Positions 1-10,538 of a stretch of 64,000 nt of DNA are shown here, in pieces. The position numbers and the translations under genes were made by a program. How positions within the stretch are numbered: position 1 is the stretch's first letter; every line of letters starts with the position of its first letter. The DNA comes from Cranoglanis bouderius (Eukaryota; Chordata; Actinopteri; Siluriformes; Cranoglanididae): the NCBI GenBank assembly GCA_023630585.1, contig CM042544.1, positions 21,398,756 through 21,462,755 on the forward strand, written 5' to 3'. The notes beneath the pieces are model-generated. The model worked only from the letters and a program-made list of their open reading frames with translations. It did no database searches and was not told the origin of the DNA.

Positions 1-299
1 GCTCTGAAAACTAAAAAATGCCCCCCAAATCTGAAAGCCAATAGTAAAAAAAAGAGTGAACAATGTACATATGGGTGAAGGAAAATAAACAGATGAACAT
101 ACAAATACAGATTTTATTTTATTTTTTACTTATGACACAATGAATGGCAAAAATGACTAAATGAAAGGTAATCCAATTTCTTTGGCTTATAAGTAGTATG
201 CTTCAGACATTTGAATCATATTTGGGGCAACTATTTAAAAAAAGAATAAAACACAATCTATTGTCTTCTCTACCATCATATAAATATTTCAACACTTGT
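1..299. other. AT-rich sequence, nothing recognised
   Basis: Poly-A/T-rich unique sequence without a coding pattern or a recognisable repeat. Confidence 0.6.
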
Positions 300-383
300 A
301 TATATAAAATAAACTGATAACTAATAAACTGACAACTTTCCCCTGCGAGTGCATCCTGCTTCCCTCCTTCCAGATCCGTAACA
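300..383 (+). mobile_element. 3' end fragment of an LTR (same family as 7021 and 12827)
   Basis: Shares with the solo LTR at 12827-13549 the terminal segment aataaact-gac-tttcccctgc followed by gtgcatcctgcttcc and a closing gtaaca. The AATAAA polyadenylation signal is present. Only about 80 bases are recognisable; the rest of the LTR has been lost or has diverged. Confidence 0.65.
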
Positions 384-768
384 TATAGCATTAAGGCTAC
401 ATTCAGAAAAGCCAGAGTTAAGGTGGAACTAGTCTAAGAACAATGGGTCCCAATGTCACAAAAGTAACAAATCTGTTATATCTCTGATTCAGCATATGGT
501 TTAGCTCCTTATATTCATTCTCCAAAAAGACAAATATTTTCTGACAGCACTCTATCTTTCATGGTGGTTTTTCTAGAAACATATTGTTTAGATCACCAAA
601 GAGTCACTCACTTAAATATCACTATGAGGAGTGCACATCACAGGCAATCTCTGTGTAAATCCCATAATGACAATTACTATCATACTGTCAGTTAAGCTAG
701 CTGTTAGCAAACAGTACTGCACATCAGTCTACAGTGTGATTATACTCAGGGTGTATAATATATACAAG
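384..768. other. Intergenic, nothing recognised
   Basis: No coding or repeat pattern seen. Confidence 0.5.
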
Positions 769-936
769 GTGATAAAAAAAAGGGTGATTATAGAAAAGGT
801 GATTATAGAGAGGGTTATTATACACTGCATAATTATAGAGTGGGTGATTATAAAGTGGGTTATTATAGAGAGGGTGGTTATACACTGGGTGATTATAGAG
901 TGGGTGATAATCCAGTGGGTGATTTTACAGAGGTAA
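769..936 (+). repeat. 15-bp minisatellite (gtgattatagagtgg-type)
   Basis: About eleven imperfect tandem copies of a 15-base unit, consensus near gtgattatagagtgg. Because the unit is divisible by three it stays open and reads as five-residue VII-E/H-W repeats, which is not evidence of a gene. An extra related unit lies at about 976-995. Confidence 0.85.
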
Positions 937-1099
937 AAACAGGAAAGGAAAAATGGTCTGGTAATTATAAGTAAGTGGGTGATTATAGAAAGGGGAAATC
1001 AGCTGCTGATTAGGAAATGTGTACACAGCTTTGTGAAGGTTTAAATGAATATGCTAATCCAGTACCTCAACATTTGTTGTTTGAGGTACTACAGTTGCA

Positions 1100-1655
1100 T
1101 GGGGTATCTGGGTTTCTACTTCGTGCGATCTCTTCTCTGTGTGAGTGCAGTGAGAGGTATGTCCGTTGAAACCCTATCCACACCTGTTTGTGGTTTTCCG
1201 AGACAGCTTATCAATATGCCGCAAAGGTTTGCTGATATTTTAAAGTTTCTCTTGGCTCCATCTAAAGGGACCTCCATTGTGCACTTGAACATTTCCTGGC
1301 TTAGTGTGAAACAGCTGGGGTGAGAATTAGTACCTTTAAGTTTGAGGTCATGGTTCTCTCCTAGAAAAGAGTGGGATGCTTACTTCACATTTGGGGGTAA
1401 ACCTGGAGGAGTTTAGGTACCTCATAATCTTAGTCACAAGTGATGAAAAAAGAGCATGACAAATGGACTGGGTCAGTGGCAATCTGTGGTGGAGAAGCAG
1501 GAGCTCAGTTTTGGGGTGAAACTGTTTACTGGTCAATCTATGCCTTCTTTTTGTACCTTTGACCATAATTATGGCCAGTTACTGAAAGAATAAGATCACA
1601 AATATAGATGGCAGTTATGAGATTCCTCAGCAGGGCTGATGGGCTTTCTTTCCAT
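1100..1655 (+). pseudogene. Non-LTR retrotransposon reverse transcriptase relic, left part
   Basis: Decayed 3' portion of a LINE reverse transcriptase on the + strand. The catalytic FADD box is recognisable but mutated to FADI (at about 1220). It is followed by the thumb region and the stretch around 1345-1590 typical of fish LINEs (gaggtcatggttctctcc, then a conserved tccggtcaatcta-like segment). Many frameshifts and stops. The copy is interrupted at 1655 and resumes at 4378. Confidence 0.7.
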
Positions 1656-1957
1656 AGGTATGTTTATGTGCAACCAAATGATCCATTAGTACTCGAATTG
1701 ATAGCTCAATCGGATTGAAAAGCCTTCATGTAAACACCTCAATCGACCCGACTGAGCTTGATCCAAATGAAATTTCGATCGAATGAAAGGGTTGGCGTAG
1801 ATCTGAAATAATCCACTAAATAGGAATAAAACACATAAACACTTGAATCTGAATATTTTCTCAGACGGATTCAAAAATACCTTGCGCACATGTGCAGTGC
1901 AGTGATGCCCATGTTTATTCATGTCTTTCATCTTGCACAGAAGTTTTGTTTGGAAAA

Positions 1958-3125
1958 TACTGTGCTGTGAAAAAGTATTTCCTGATTCCTTCTGCTTTTG
2001 TGTACATCTCATACTAAACTGTTTCAGAAATTAAAACAAAATCAAAGATAAAACAAAGGCAACCTGAGTAAACTCAAAATACAGTTTTTAAATGATAATG
2101 TGATATATCGTAGCAAAAAAGTTATCCAATACCAACTGGGCCTGTGTGAAAATGTATTTGCCCCCATAGTTACTAATTCCCCAAATCTATGAAACTGCAT
2201 TCATAATGGGGTTCAGCTGGACTAGACGCAACCAGGCCTGATTACTGCAAACCCTGTTCAATCAAATCAACACTTAAATAGAACTTTTTCAACAGCATGA
2301 AGTTGATTAAAAGGTCTTACCCAGTAACACAATATGCCAAAATTGAAAGAAATTCCAGAAATGATGAGGAATAATGTGATTGAAATACATCAGTCTGTGA
2401 AGGGTTACAAATATAAAGGCTCTGGGACCCCAAAGAACCACGGTGAAAGCCATTATCTCCAAATGGCAAAACTCAGCACAGTAGTGAAAGACACTGGGCA
2501 AAAATGGCATCTATGGAAGTATGGTAAGGTGAAAACTACTGCTAACCCAGAAGAACATTAAGGCTTGTCTGAAGATGATCCTGAAACCTTTTGGAAGAAT
2601 GTTCTGTGGATTGATGAGTCGAAAGTGGAACTGTTTGGAAGACAGGGGTCCCATTACTTCTGGCATAAACCAAACACAGAATTCCACAAAAAGAACATCA
2701 TACCTACGGTCAAGCATGGTGGTGGAAGTGTGATGGTGTGGGGATGCTTTGCTGCTTCAGGTCCTGGGCAACTTGCAATAATTGAGTAACTTGAATTAAC
2801 TTCAAATAAGTTGAATTCTGCTCTCTACTAGAAAATCCTCAAGGAGAATGTCCGGTCTTCAGTCCATAAGTTGAAACTCAAGCGCAACTGGATTATGCAG
2901 CAAGACAATGATCCAAAGCACAGGAGTAAGTCCTAGTCCTAGAAGTAAGTGAAAGACTAATCTCCAGTTATCGGAAGTGTTTGGTTGCAGTTAATGCTGC
3001 TAAAGGTGGCACAACCAGATTTTACATTTAATAAAATCTTGCTTCAATAAATATATATATATATAGTGTATTGTGTGTTTACTCAGGTTGTCTTTGTTTT
3101 ATGTTGTATTTCATTTGAAAAAGAT
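1958..3125 (+). mobile_element. Tc1-like element A (decayed, right end truncated)
   Basis: Left end tactgtgctgtgaaaaagta with a long terminal repeat. The inner part (caacctgagtaaac and flanks, about 2050-2080) recurs inverted at about 3080-3115. The outer part of the right repeat is missing where Tc1 element B begins. A (TA)n stretch sits just inside the right repeat. Confidence 0.75.
2334..3030 (+). pseudogene. Tc1 element A transposase, broken
   Basis: N-terminal helix-turn-helix remnant (KEIPEMMRNNVIEIHQSVKG), a deletion, then the catalytic segment NVLWIDESKVELFG, the strongly conserved KHGGGSVMVWGCFAASGPGQ, and QQDNDPKHRSKS holding the second Asp. The usual DLNPIE third acidic segment is deleted, then the C-terminal ISSYRK...AAKGG tail follows. 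A stop near 2560, frameshifts and two internal deletions make it inactive. Members of the Tc1 family cut and paste at TA. Confidence 0.8.
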
Positions 3126-4015
3126 TTAAAAAGATCTCCAAATTATTTGAAATACATCATTCCACTGTAAGAAAAATAATATACAAATGGTGCAGATTGC
3201 AGACTGCCAATTTATCCAGGACTCATCGTCCCAGCAAATTCAGCCCAAGAGCACACCGTCTGATGCAAAAAGAAGTCTCCAAGAACCCCAGAATCTCATC
3301 ACAGGATCTGATAGTAAGTCTTGCAACTGTTGGTGTCAAAGTACATGTTTCTACAATCAGAAAGAGATTGTACTAATTTGACCTGCCTGGAAGGCGTGCC
3401 AGGAAAAAACCTTTGCAAGACTACAGTTTGCCAATGAACATATAGGCAAAGACCAGACCTTTTGGAATAATGTGCTCTGGACAGATGAATAAAGGATAGA
3501 GACATGTTTGGCGCAGACCAAAGACAGCTTTTCAGGAGAAGCACCTCATACCAACTGTGAAGCACGGTGGTGGAAATGTTATGGTTTGGGGTTGCTTCGC
3601 TGCCTCAGGGACTGGACAGCTTGCATTCATTGATTCAACTATGAATTCTGCATCATATCAAAGATTGCTTGAAGATAATGTGAGGCCAACTGTCTGAAAG
3701 TTGAAGTTGAACCGAAAGTGGACCTTTCAAAAGGATAATGATCCTAAGCACACTAGCAAATCCACCAAGGAATGGCTCAAAAAGAAGAAATGGAGGACTA
3801 TGAAATGGCCTAGTCAAAGCCCAGATTTGAATCCCATTGAAATGTTGTGGGGGGATTTGAAATGGGCAGTACACGCAAGAAAACCCTCAAACATCTTGCA
3901 ACTGAAAGAATATTGCATGGAAGAGTGGTCAAAAATTCTAGCAAGCCTGGTGGACAATTATGCACAACGCCTACAAGAAGTTATTTCTGCTAAAGGGGGC
4001 AATACTAGCTTCTGA
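3126..4015 (+). pseudogene. Tc1 element B transposase, broken
   Basis: Reads across frames as HTH (SKLFEIHHSTVRKIIYKW), linker (SPRAHRLMQKEVSKNPRISS), NVLWTDE followed by a stop, KHGGGNVMVWGCFAASGTGQ, KDNDPKHTSKSTKEW, and SPDLNPIEMLWGDLK. All three catalytic acidic positions (D, D, and the E of NPIE) are visible, but in different frames with stops. The last 104 codons (3701-4015) remain open. Inactive. Confidence 0.85.
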
Positions 4016-4257
4016 GGCCAAGGGTGTACTTACTTTTTCCACAGAAGAATATCACATCTATTGATATTTCTGGTGAATAAATGATTGAAAAAGCTCATTT
4101 TTCTTGTGCTTTTGTTCAAGTATATCAACTTTATTAATATAAAGTTTATTAATATAAAGTTAATCTGTTTCAAAGATGATCAAATGTTTGCTTGTCCAAT
4201 TATGTCAAAAAAGCCAACAATTTAAAGTGGGGTGTACTTATTTTTTCACATGACTGT
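3126..4257 (+). mobile_element. Tc1-like element B (left end missing)
   Basis: Starts abruptly inside the transposase HTH next to the truncated terminus of element A. It ends with a right terminal repeat finishing cacatgactgta followed by a possible TA target. No matching left repeat is found upstream, so the left end was lost. Confidence 0.75.
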
Positions 4258-4377
4258 AAATTAATATTTGATCTCGGGTTGCCATGTTTAGGGTACATAA
4301 AAGCAGTACTTTTGGAATCTGCAGTCAGACTGAATTCATCAGACTAACGAAAATGGGCGCATGTAAACATACCTCAT

Positions 4378-4625
4378 GATAGGTTAAGGAGCTCAGCAAA
4401 AAAAAGAGAGTTTTGAAGTAGAGTTGCCTCTCTGAATCTACAGGAGCCAGTTGAGGTGGTTTAGACACCTTGTTAGTATGCCTCTTGGGATGCATGTCCC
4501 ACTGGACCAGATCTACAATTGGCAGATCTAAAACCTTCTGGGGTTATTATATCTCAAAGTTGGATTGGGAACATCTGGAGCTGGAATGTGTGTCTGTGGA
4601 TGAAGAGGTATGGCTTTAAAAAACA
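4378..4625 (+). pseudogene. Non-LTR retrotransposon relic, right part (continuation)
   Basis: Resumes exactly where the left part stops (gataggttaaggagctc). It continues with the conserved C-terminal segment of fish LINE ORFs: gaggagccag-like, then ggtggtttagacacc (reads as the R-W-F-G-H motif), then the proline-rich tail and a degenerate WRDYIS-like segment. Heavily frameshifted and inactive. The original element was split by the insertion at 1656-4374. Confidence 0.7.
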
Positions 4626-5625
4626 TTTACACCTTTTTTTTTTTAGGCCACACAAATATACATGCAAATTGTATTGCCAAAATAATGGTCATGGAGCTTA
4701 CATAATATGGTGTTGGTATCAAGATCTCAAGCACATTTGAAGTTTCTTTTTTTCTTTTTTTCCCTTCAACTGTCTGATCTCATCTGTAGAAATTTTGTAC
4801 TTACTGATTTGTTACACAGTGGTGATAAAAAGGCTCAGGAGTACGTGAGCACACAACTCTGATTCATGTTCTTTTTTCCACTCTATTGAGAGCAGTAAAT
4901 TGATTTCATACTTCACTAATAACCTGACCAAGGTTTAACAAGACCTTGGATTGACTATAGGTCATACAAATTAATTACAGCAATTAGGTCTGAAAGGGAA
5001 GAATGATCTGGAGGGGAAAGTGCTTATAGAAATTAGACAGGAAACAGAATTTCAAGTTGCATTTTCATCCAATTCACTATAGCATACAAACACTGGGCTA
5101 CAGCTTAACCGTGTTTATTTTAATATTCAGAGAATATCAGAGAAATCAGAAAAAAAATATTACGAACATAAAATAATAGTCGGCAAATTTCTGCTCAGTA
5201 GGAATGCAGCAGATGGTGTAGCTGTGCAATGTTAAAGACAATTATGGGTGAGCATCCCAAAACAATCACAGTACTATGCATGTTAAGATTATTTATTATA
5301 GTAGAAGTTTTTCCCCCTCCAAAAAGCTTCGTGCTTAACGAAATTTAATGTCAGCCAACTCTGTAATTAACATATTTTGTAATTCACCCCTACTCTGTTG
5401 CTGTTATTGCAGCTATGGTTAGTTCAGTGTTTAGTATGATTATTCACAAGAAAAAAAAAGTGGTGTGAAATTTAGTGAACTTTTTTGCTGTGAAATGAAT
5501 TTGTGCTGTTGAAATCTGGCATCATGTTTTCATAATGAATATTTGAAATATATATAATGGATATCAGACTATTCCATAGACTTGCCATAGTCACATAAAG
5601 TTTTGTGCATTGTGCAAGATCAATG
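4626..5625. other. AT-rich intergenic, nothing recognised
   Basis: No coding pattern or repeat family recognised. Confidence 0.5.
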
Positions 5626-6122
5626 TACACTATATGGCCAAAAGTTGTGGACACCTAACCATCACACCAATATGTGCTTTTGAACATCCTATTCTAAATT
5701 TAGTCCCCTTTTTCTATTATAATAACCTCCACTCTTTTGGGAAGGACTTCCACTAGGACCGTGGAGAGTGGCTGTGGGGATTTCCTCATTCAGCCACAAG
5801 AGCATTAAAGAGGTTGGACACTGATGTTGGGCAAGGAGGTCTGGGGCACAGTCGGCATTCAAGTTCATCCCAAAGGTGTTCAGTGGGTTGAGGTCAGGGA
5901 TCTGAGCAGGCCACTCGAGAGTCAACCTTGACAAACCATGTCTTTATGGTTTCATGTTATGCATGCTGGAACATTTTTCCCCACTGAAGGGAAACTGTGA
6001 TGCTACAACATACAAATCCATCCTATACAAGTGTGTGCTTCCAACATTGTGGCAACAGTTTGGGGAAGAACAACAAATGGGTGTGATGGTCAGGTGTCCA
6101 CATATTTTTGGCCAAATCATGA
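5626..6122 (-). mobile_element. Tc1-derived non-autonomous element, copy 1
   Basis: Left end tacactatatggccaaaagt; right end degenerate (tttttggccaaatcat). Internal ggtgtgatggtcaggtgtcc near the right repeats the left subterminal sequence inverted. On the - strand it keeps a remnant of the transposase C-terminus (PAQIPDLNPLNTFGMNLNAD, from DLNPIEHLW), so the family is an internally deleted Tc1 carrying the last catalytic segment. Related copies at 14427 and 18191. Confidence 0.8.
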
Positions 6123-7015
6123 TGGAACCAGCAGCTTAGTCATGTCCTTAGCTACATCAGGCTGGCAGATGAGGACCCCTGATGACCCTATATGCCCCAA
6201 CAAGAACTGGTCAGCTGGACCAAATCCTCCAGTCATAGGAAACTCTCTCATTCAGCTGCCTATATGAATAACCTGTCAAGGGGTGAAGGCCATGTTGTGC
6301 AGAATTAACACTACCGTATTTAGCATTTGAGCACATACTTTTGTATAAACTCAAATCACAGTGGTGTACTGTATAAGCATCTGACACATTTATTGAGCAT
6401 GTGTATGGCACCCCTGGTAGGAAGAGGAGAGAGGTGACAAGTCCCACGTAGCCTATGGGCACTTTCTAGGAAATAGTCAGCCAATTTATGATCACTATGC
6501 ATTCTTTATGTAATAATAAATGTTCAATAAACCAATAACCAAGACAAGACTGTTGTCGACAGGACAAAACAGACCACAAGACATCTGAAGGGGAGGAGTA
6601 TAAAAGATGGTATACTTAAGCAAAAGGTATACTTAAGCTGGATAAATCTAATTAGAATAAATCTAACCTTAGCTCATTTTAAAATCAATGCTAATTAGAC
6701 ATATACTTACCTATCCAGACCATCAAAGGTGTCATCTCTTTTTATGATCAACAAAAGTCATCTGTCATTAACTATAATACATACTGACTGACTAAAACTC
6801 AAGCGCAGTAAATCTTTCATAAACAATATATTCATTGTTTGTTTTGAAATTGAGTTCCATTTATACAATTTTGCTATCATCTATAAGGATAGAATTTCAC
6901 TTATTTTGATAGCACTGTGAGCACACAAAAAAGTATGACAACAAAAAAAACATTTATTGAATTAATTACTTGCAGTTGCCTTTACATTTATTCAAAACCC
7001 ATCTAGTGTATCTTC
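6123..7015. other. Intergenic, nothing recognised apart from a short direct repeat
   Basis: A 13-base direct repeat, ggtatacttaagc, occurs at 6609 and 6627. Otherwise unique AT-rich sequence. Confidence 0.5.
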
Positions 7016-7020
7016 GTCAG

Positions 7021-7733
7021 TGTTAGATTTTCCCTCGTTCTCGGAGTCGCTCGCTAAGCGAGCGGCTGACTCGAACACTTCCGCATTCCATTCTCCGCAC
7101 CGCCGTTGAGGAAGATCCCCATTCATGAACTCACGTTTTGTTTACTCTGCCATGTGCTTTTGTTTTTGTTTGACGTCATGTCCCTGCCTCGGTATTTTCA
7201 TTGGTTTTCTGTTCTCTGGTTTACGTCATGTCTCCGCCCCGTTCACTGATAGGTTTTCCGTTTATTGTTTAATTATGAGTTTCAGGTGTTCTGTGTTTAA
7301 CCTCGTTTGTTTCTGATTATTTTAGTTATTTAAACCTCTTCCCATTTCCGCTTCCTCGCGGAGTATTGAATGTATGTATTAGATATCTCTGTGAATGAAT
7401 GTGCCTTGCGTTTGCACTCTCCTGGACCATGGACTCCAGCCTCGCGATTGTTTGGATTACTGCCTCATTCTATTGTGGAATATAACCTTGCCTTTGTGGA
7501 TCTACTTCCTGGTGATTCTGTGGATTATTGCCCATGTATTTTCGTAAACCACAGCCTTTGTTTTGTCATGAGGATTATCGTTTGTTTTGACCCTGCCTTT
7601 GAGTTACGTTTTTCCCCTGTCCCAATACCTATGGTTCTTTGCGTCTCCCCCTGTCCTTATACTTTTGTTTTTTTTCCTATTAAAGTGACTTTCCCCTGTG
7701 CTTGCATCCAGTCCCCGTTTGTGTTACGTAACA
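7021..7733 (+). mobile_element. Solo LTR, copy 1
   Basis: Begins TGTTAG and ends TAACA. Flanked by gtcag (7016-7020) and ctcag (7734-7738), a 5-bp duplication with one mismatch. Contains a TATA-like tttaaacc followed by the cctcgcggagtattg block shared with the copy at 12827, and an ATTAAA signal near 7680 before the conserved cccctg end. No internal region or second LTR adjoins it, hence solo. The 5-bp duplication is compatible with Gypsy-type elements. Confidence 0.75.
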
Positions 7734-7738
7734 CTCAG

Positions 7739-8303
7739 CATCCATGGGGAAGCCAAACAAAATGCGATCACAGCCACAAAACGCGCTTGTGCCTCAAAAT
7801 TTGCTGAAATTTGTTGTGTGTCTGAAATTACTGTTCAGTTTAGCTCATCACTCAAACTGTGCCTCAGACCACCTACTAAATGCAGTCTGTGTGAAAATGC
7901 CAGAAAGCTCGGGACTAAAGAGAAATTGCAAGTTAATTAATAAAGATAATGTGTTAATAAATTAAGTTAAATAAAGACTATTGTGTCAGAACAAGTATGT
8001 GTGGGGGGCAGTACTACCACTAATATTCCATTTAATTACTTATTGGTTTTTATGTAAAGATGGTTGGTTATGGAATATGATAACCAGTTTGTATAAAAGT
8101 GTGCAATTAAATGGTATTAATGGTATTGAGGTTGACTGTGATTTCTATATTAGCTCCAATAATATGGGAAATAATGGAGGATATCCTAAGAGCCCAAAAA
8201 AACATACTGCCACCAGACTGTTCCACAAACCATTATTAAAATAGTAGTTCAATGTTTTCACACTTCTCTTAGTTCTGGATAAGTATTCAACACACCATAA
8301 AAC
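7739..8303. other. Intergenic, nothing recognised
   Basis: AT-rich, no repeat or coding pattern recognised up to the Gypsy fragment. Confidence 0.45.
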
Positions 8304-8705
8304 TAAGCAGCAGATTCTGGTGGCCACAAAAAATGTCACACAATATGTCCAAGCTTGTCAAATCTGTGCCTATTCAGGAACCTCCAGACACCTTCCCACA
8401 GGTCTGACTGGGCCTCTTCCAGGTCATCATCACCCATTGTCCCATATATCAGTCGATTTCATCAATGATCTTCCTGTCTATTAGGGTTGAGTGACAATTA
8501 GGTTGTCACTCATAGTCCAATGGATAAGTAGAATGATTGAACCAAGAAATCTAGGGTTTTCTCAGATCCTACTGCCATCAGAATCAACATGATTGGATCC
8601 AGGACCTTCCATGGGCTGAATATGCACAGAATTCACTCACTCCTCCACCAGTTTCACTCCATTTCAGTGAGTATTGGGTTACCAGCCTCCAACCTTGTTT
8701 TGGGT
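8304..8705 (+). pseudogene. Gypsy-type integrase fragments
   Basis: 8304-8480 reads KQQILVATKNVTQYVQACQI then CAYSGTSRHLPTGLTGPLPG and SHISVDFINDLP: the C-x-x-C half of the zinc-binding domain, then the start of the integrase core with its first Asp (VDF). After a gap, 8581-8705 reads WIQDLPWAEYAQNSLT then a frameshifted GYQPP-like end, the late core of Gypsy integrases. The middle of the core is missing. A dead relic of an LTR retrotransposon. Confidence 0.75.
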
Positions 8706-8804
8706 GGATTAAATTAAGCTGAAACTGGCTACTAATTGCCCAAACTTTAGTACACTGAACGGAACATGTAATAAGCCACACTTTATATTTCACGACCCTC
8801 CACC

Positions 8805-9003
8805 CCCATGTATTTACGGCATTTGGCAGACGCCCTTATCTAGAGCGACTTATAATTATCTAATTTTTTTATACAACTGAGCAGTTGAGGGTTAAGGGCC
8901 TTGCCCAAGGGCCCAGCAGCAGCAGCTTGGCGGTGCTGGGATTTGAACTCACGACCTTTCAATCAGAAGACCAATGTCCTAACCACTGAGCTACCGCTTC
9001 CCT
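8805..9003 (-). repeat. tRNA-derived SINE (reverse orientation)
   Basis: Read on the - strand it starts with a tRNA-like head: A box tagctcagtgg (near 8992) and B box gttcaaatc (near 8945), the two Pol III internal promoter boxes at near-tRNA spacing. A body follows, with gagcgacttataa and cccttatct. It carries no 3' CCA or folded acceptor stem of a real tRNA. The family name is not assigned. Confidence 0.75.
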
Positions 9004-10511
9004 ACAAATAGAGTAGTATTGAGTAATGAATGAAAGAAAACAAAAGAACCTGCCTCAGCAGTTGAATAGAATCTCAATTCCGTAGTAAAACTGTCTAAGT
9101 TACACCAGTTAATTTAGAGTTTAGTAAATTGAACAGAATATGTAATCAGCCAAAGTTTCCATTTATCCACTTTTTTTTGAGCTGGTATCGAATCAAATGT
9201 GTGTTACAAGGAGTGAAGAGCACAAGGAGTGAAGCACATCCATCCATGTGCATGGTGCATAAAGTGCATGTTTAAGCTTGTGTGCCAGTTTTGTACATAA
9301 CACCCAAGATTTTGTGCAAAGAATGCAGCCTAATTGGCTTAAACGGCTCAGTACATCTTGCTTTGAGTCGAGCATCAGATAAGTAAGGTAGAATGTTGTT
9401 GATCAACAACTGTCATGTGTGCGCTAAAGTTCATTTATACTTCAATCTTCAGTAACCACTTCATCCTCGTCAGGGTCAAGGTGGGAGCCAATCCTGGGAA
9501 CTCTGGGCACAAGGCAGGAGAATTCAAGCCAGTCCATCACAGTGCAGCACCACACTGCTGTGCTGTCCTTGTACTAAAGTTGAGTCACAGAATATGAGAG
9601 ATTTTAAAATCATTGTGCCAAATAATGAGAAAATGGGTCTGCTTGAATGACTCATGGAGGGAGAAGGACAGCACTAACAGCAATGCCTACTACTATCACA
9701 GACACTCAATACACTTGGAATAGTGCTTCCAAATGGAATCATATTGATATACTAATACCTTAATAATATAAAAGAAGACTCTTTTGGATTCATATGCTCA
9801 GTATATCTTCTTACTGATTTAGAAGATTTGATTAATGTTTTTAGTACTTATGTAAACAGTCTGTGAGTGTGATGGTAAAAAGATGCTAAATTACAGGCTA
9901 AAATGCAGAACATCAGCAGGGTTTCCTGTGAGAGTTCTGTTGTGTACATACACAGAGATGCATTTTGAAGAGCTGGTTTATCTGAATAATGGCTAGGAAG
10001 AATAGCATAGATTAAATGAAATTTCAGTAGTTATGTATATCATTTTGTTTGTGAATGAATTCAGTATTTCAAGTTGTTTAGTTGTCCATGCATTTTTGTT
10101 TTTCCTGCTGGGTGCCTATTAAGTGTCAGTGAACAATTACTAGTATGTATGAGGTCAGTAGCCAGCATGAGGTAGAAAGCTTTCCTACATACAAAATAGA
10201 TATAAACACTTATGTATCAAATAGAACTGTACCTTACTGTTTGTAATGGCTTGATCATTCCTCTGGTTTCAGTGTCAGGCCAATAGTTTTAGTAAAAATA
10301 TACATCAACATATTACACAGCAGCTTTTTATGATTATACCCTGGCACCAAGAAAACAAAACAGGATTGAGCATCAACTTCAAGCTTGAAGAAGGTTGGAG
10401 GTTGTAAAAGTAAGAAAGAAGAGAGAATAGAGACTGACTTAGAGGAGGAGGTGGAATATTACACTCTTTCCTTAAGGGTTCTTGAAGGTTTAACTGCAAA
10501 ATTCATTTATA
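9004..10511. other. Intergenic, with a SINE/LINE-tail fragment at about 9445-9545
   Basis: The only recognisable piece is gtaaccacttcatcctcgtc and following gggaactctgggcacaaggc, a fragment of the dispersed fish repeat seen better at 32258. The rest shows nothing. Confidence 0.5.
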
Positions 10512-10538
10512 TACAGGGTGTCCCAAAAGTCTCCATAC
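10512..10538. repeat. Isolated mariner-like terminal repeat (left-end orientation)
   Basis: tacagggtgtcccaaaagtc and seven more bases match, inverted and without mismatch, the terminus at 34536-34562. It begins with TA. No transposase follows; AT-rich sequence does. Confidence 0.6.

Larger units (their letters stand above)
1656..4374. mobile_element. TIR DNA transposon (3-bp TSD CAT) with Tc1 copies nested in it
   Basis: Ends are inverted repeats aggtatgtttatgtgc on the left and the complement of aggtatgtttacatgcgc on the right. Flanking CAT at 1653-1655 and 4375-4377 is a 3-bp target duplication. Removing the element restores a continuous LINE sequence. Its own unique DNA is about 1656-1957 and 4258-4374; the middle is Tc1 material. 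No transposase of its own is seen. A 3-bp TSD fits PIF/Harbinger or CACTA; the superfamily is not assigned. Confidence 0.65.

Noticed and set aside
769..936. CRISPR-like array
   Set aside because: Tandem units of 15 bases without spacers in a vertebrate genome: a minisatellite.
7370..7807. 145-codon open frame
   Set aside because: Lies almost wholly within solo LTR copy 1, which is non-coding; cysteine-rich translation is an artefact of T-rich DNA.
8938..9001. Possible tRNA gene on the - strand (good A and B boxes)
   Set aside because: No acceptor-stem pairing and a SINE body follows; it is the tRNA-like head of a SINE.
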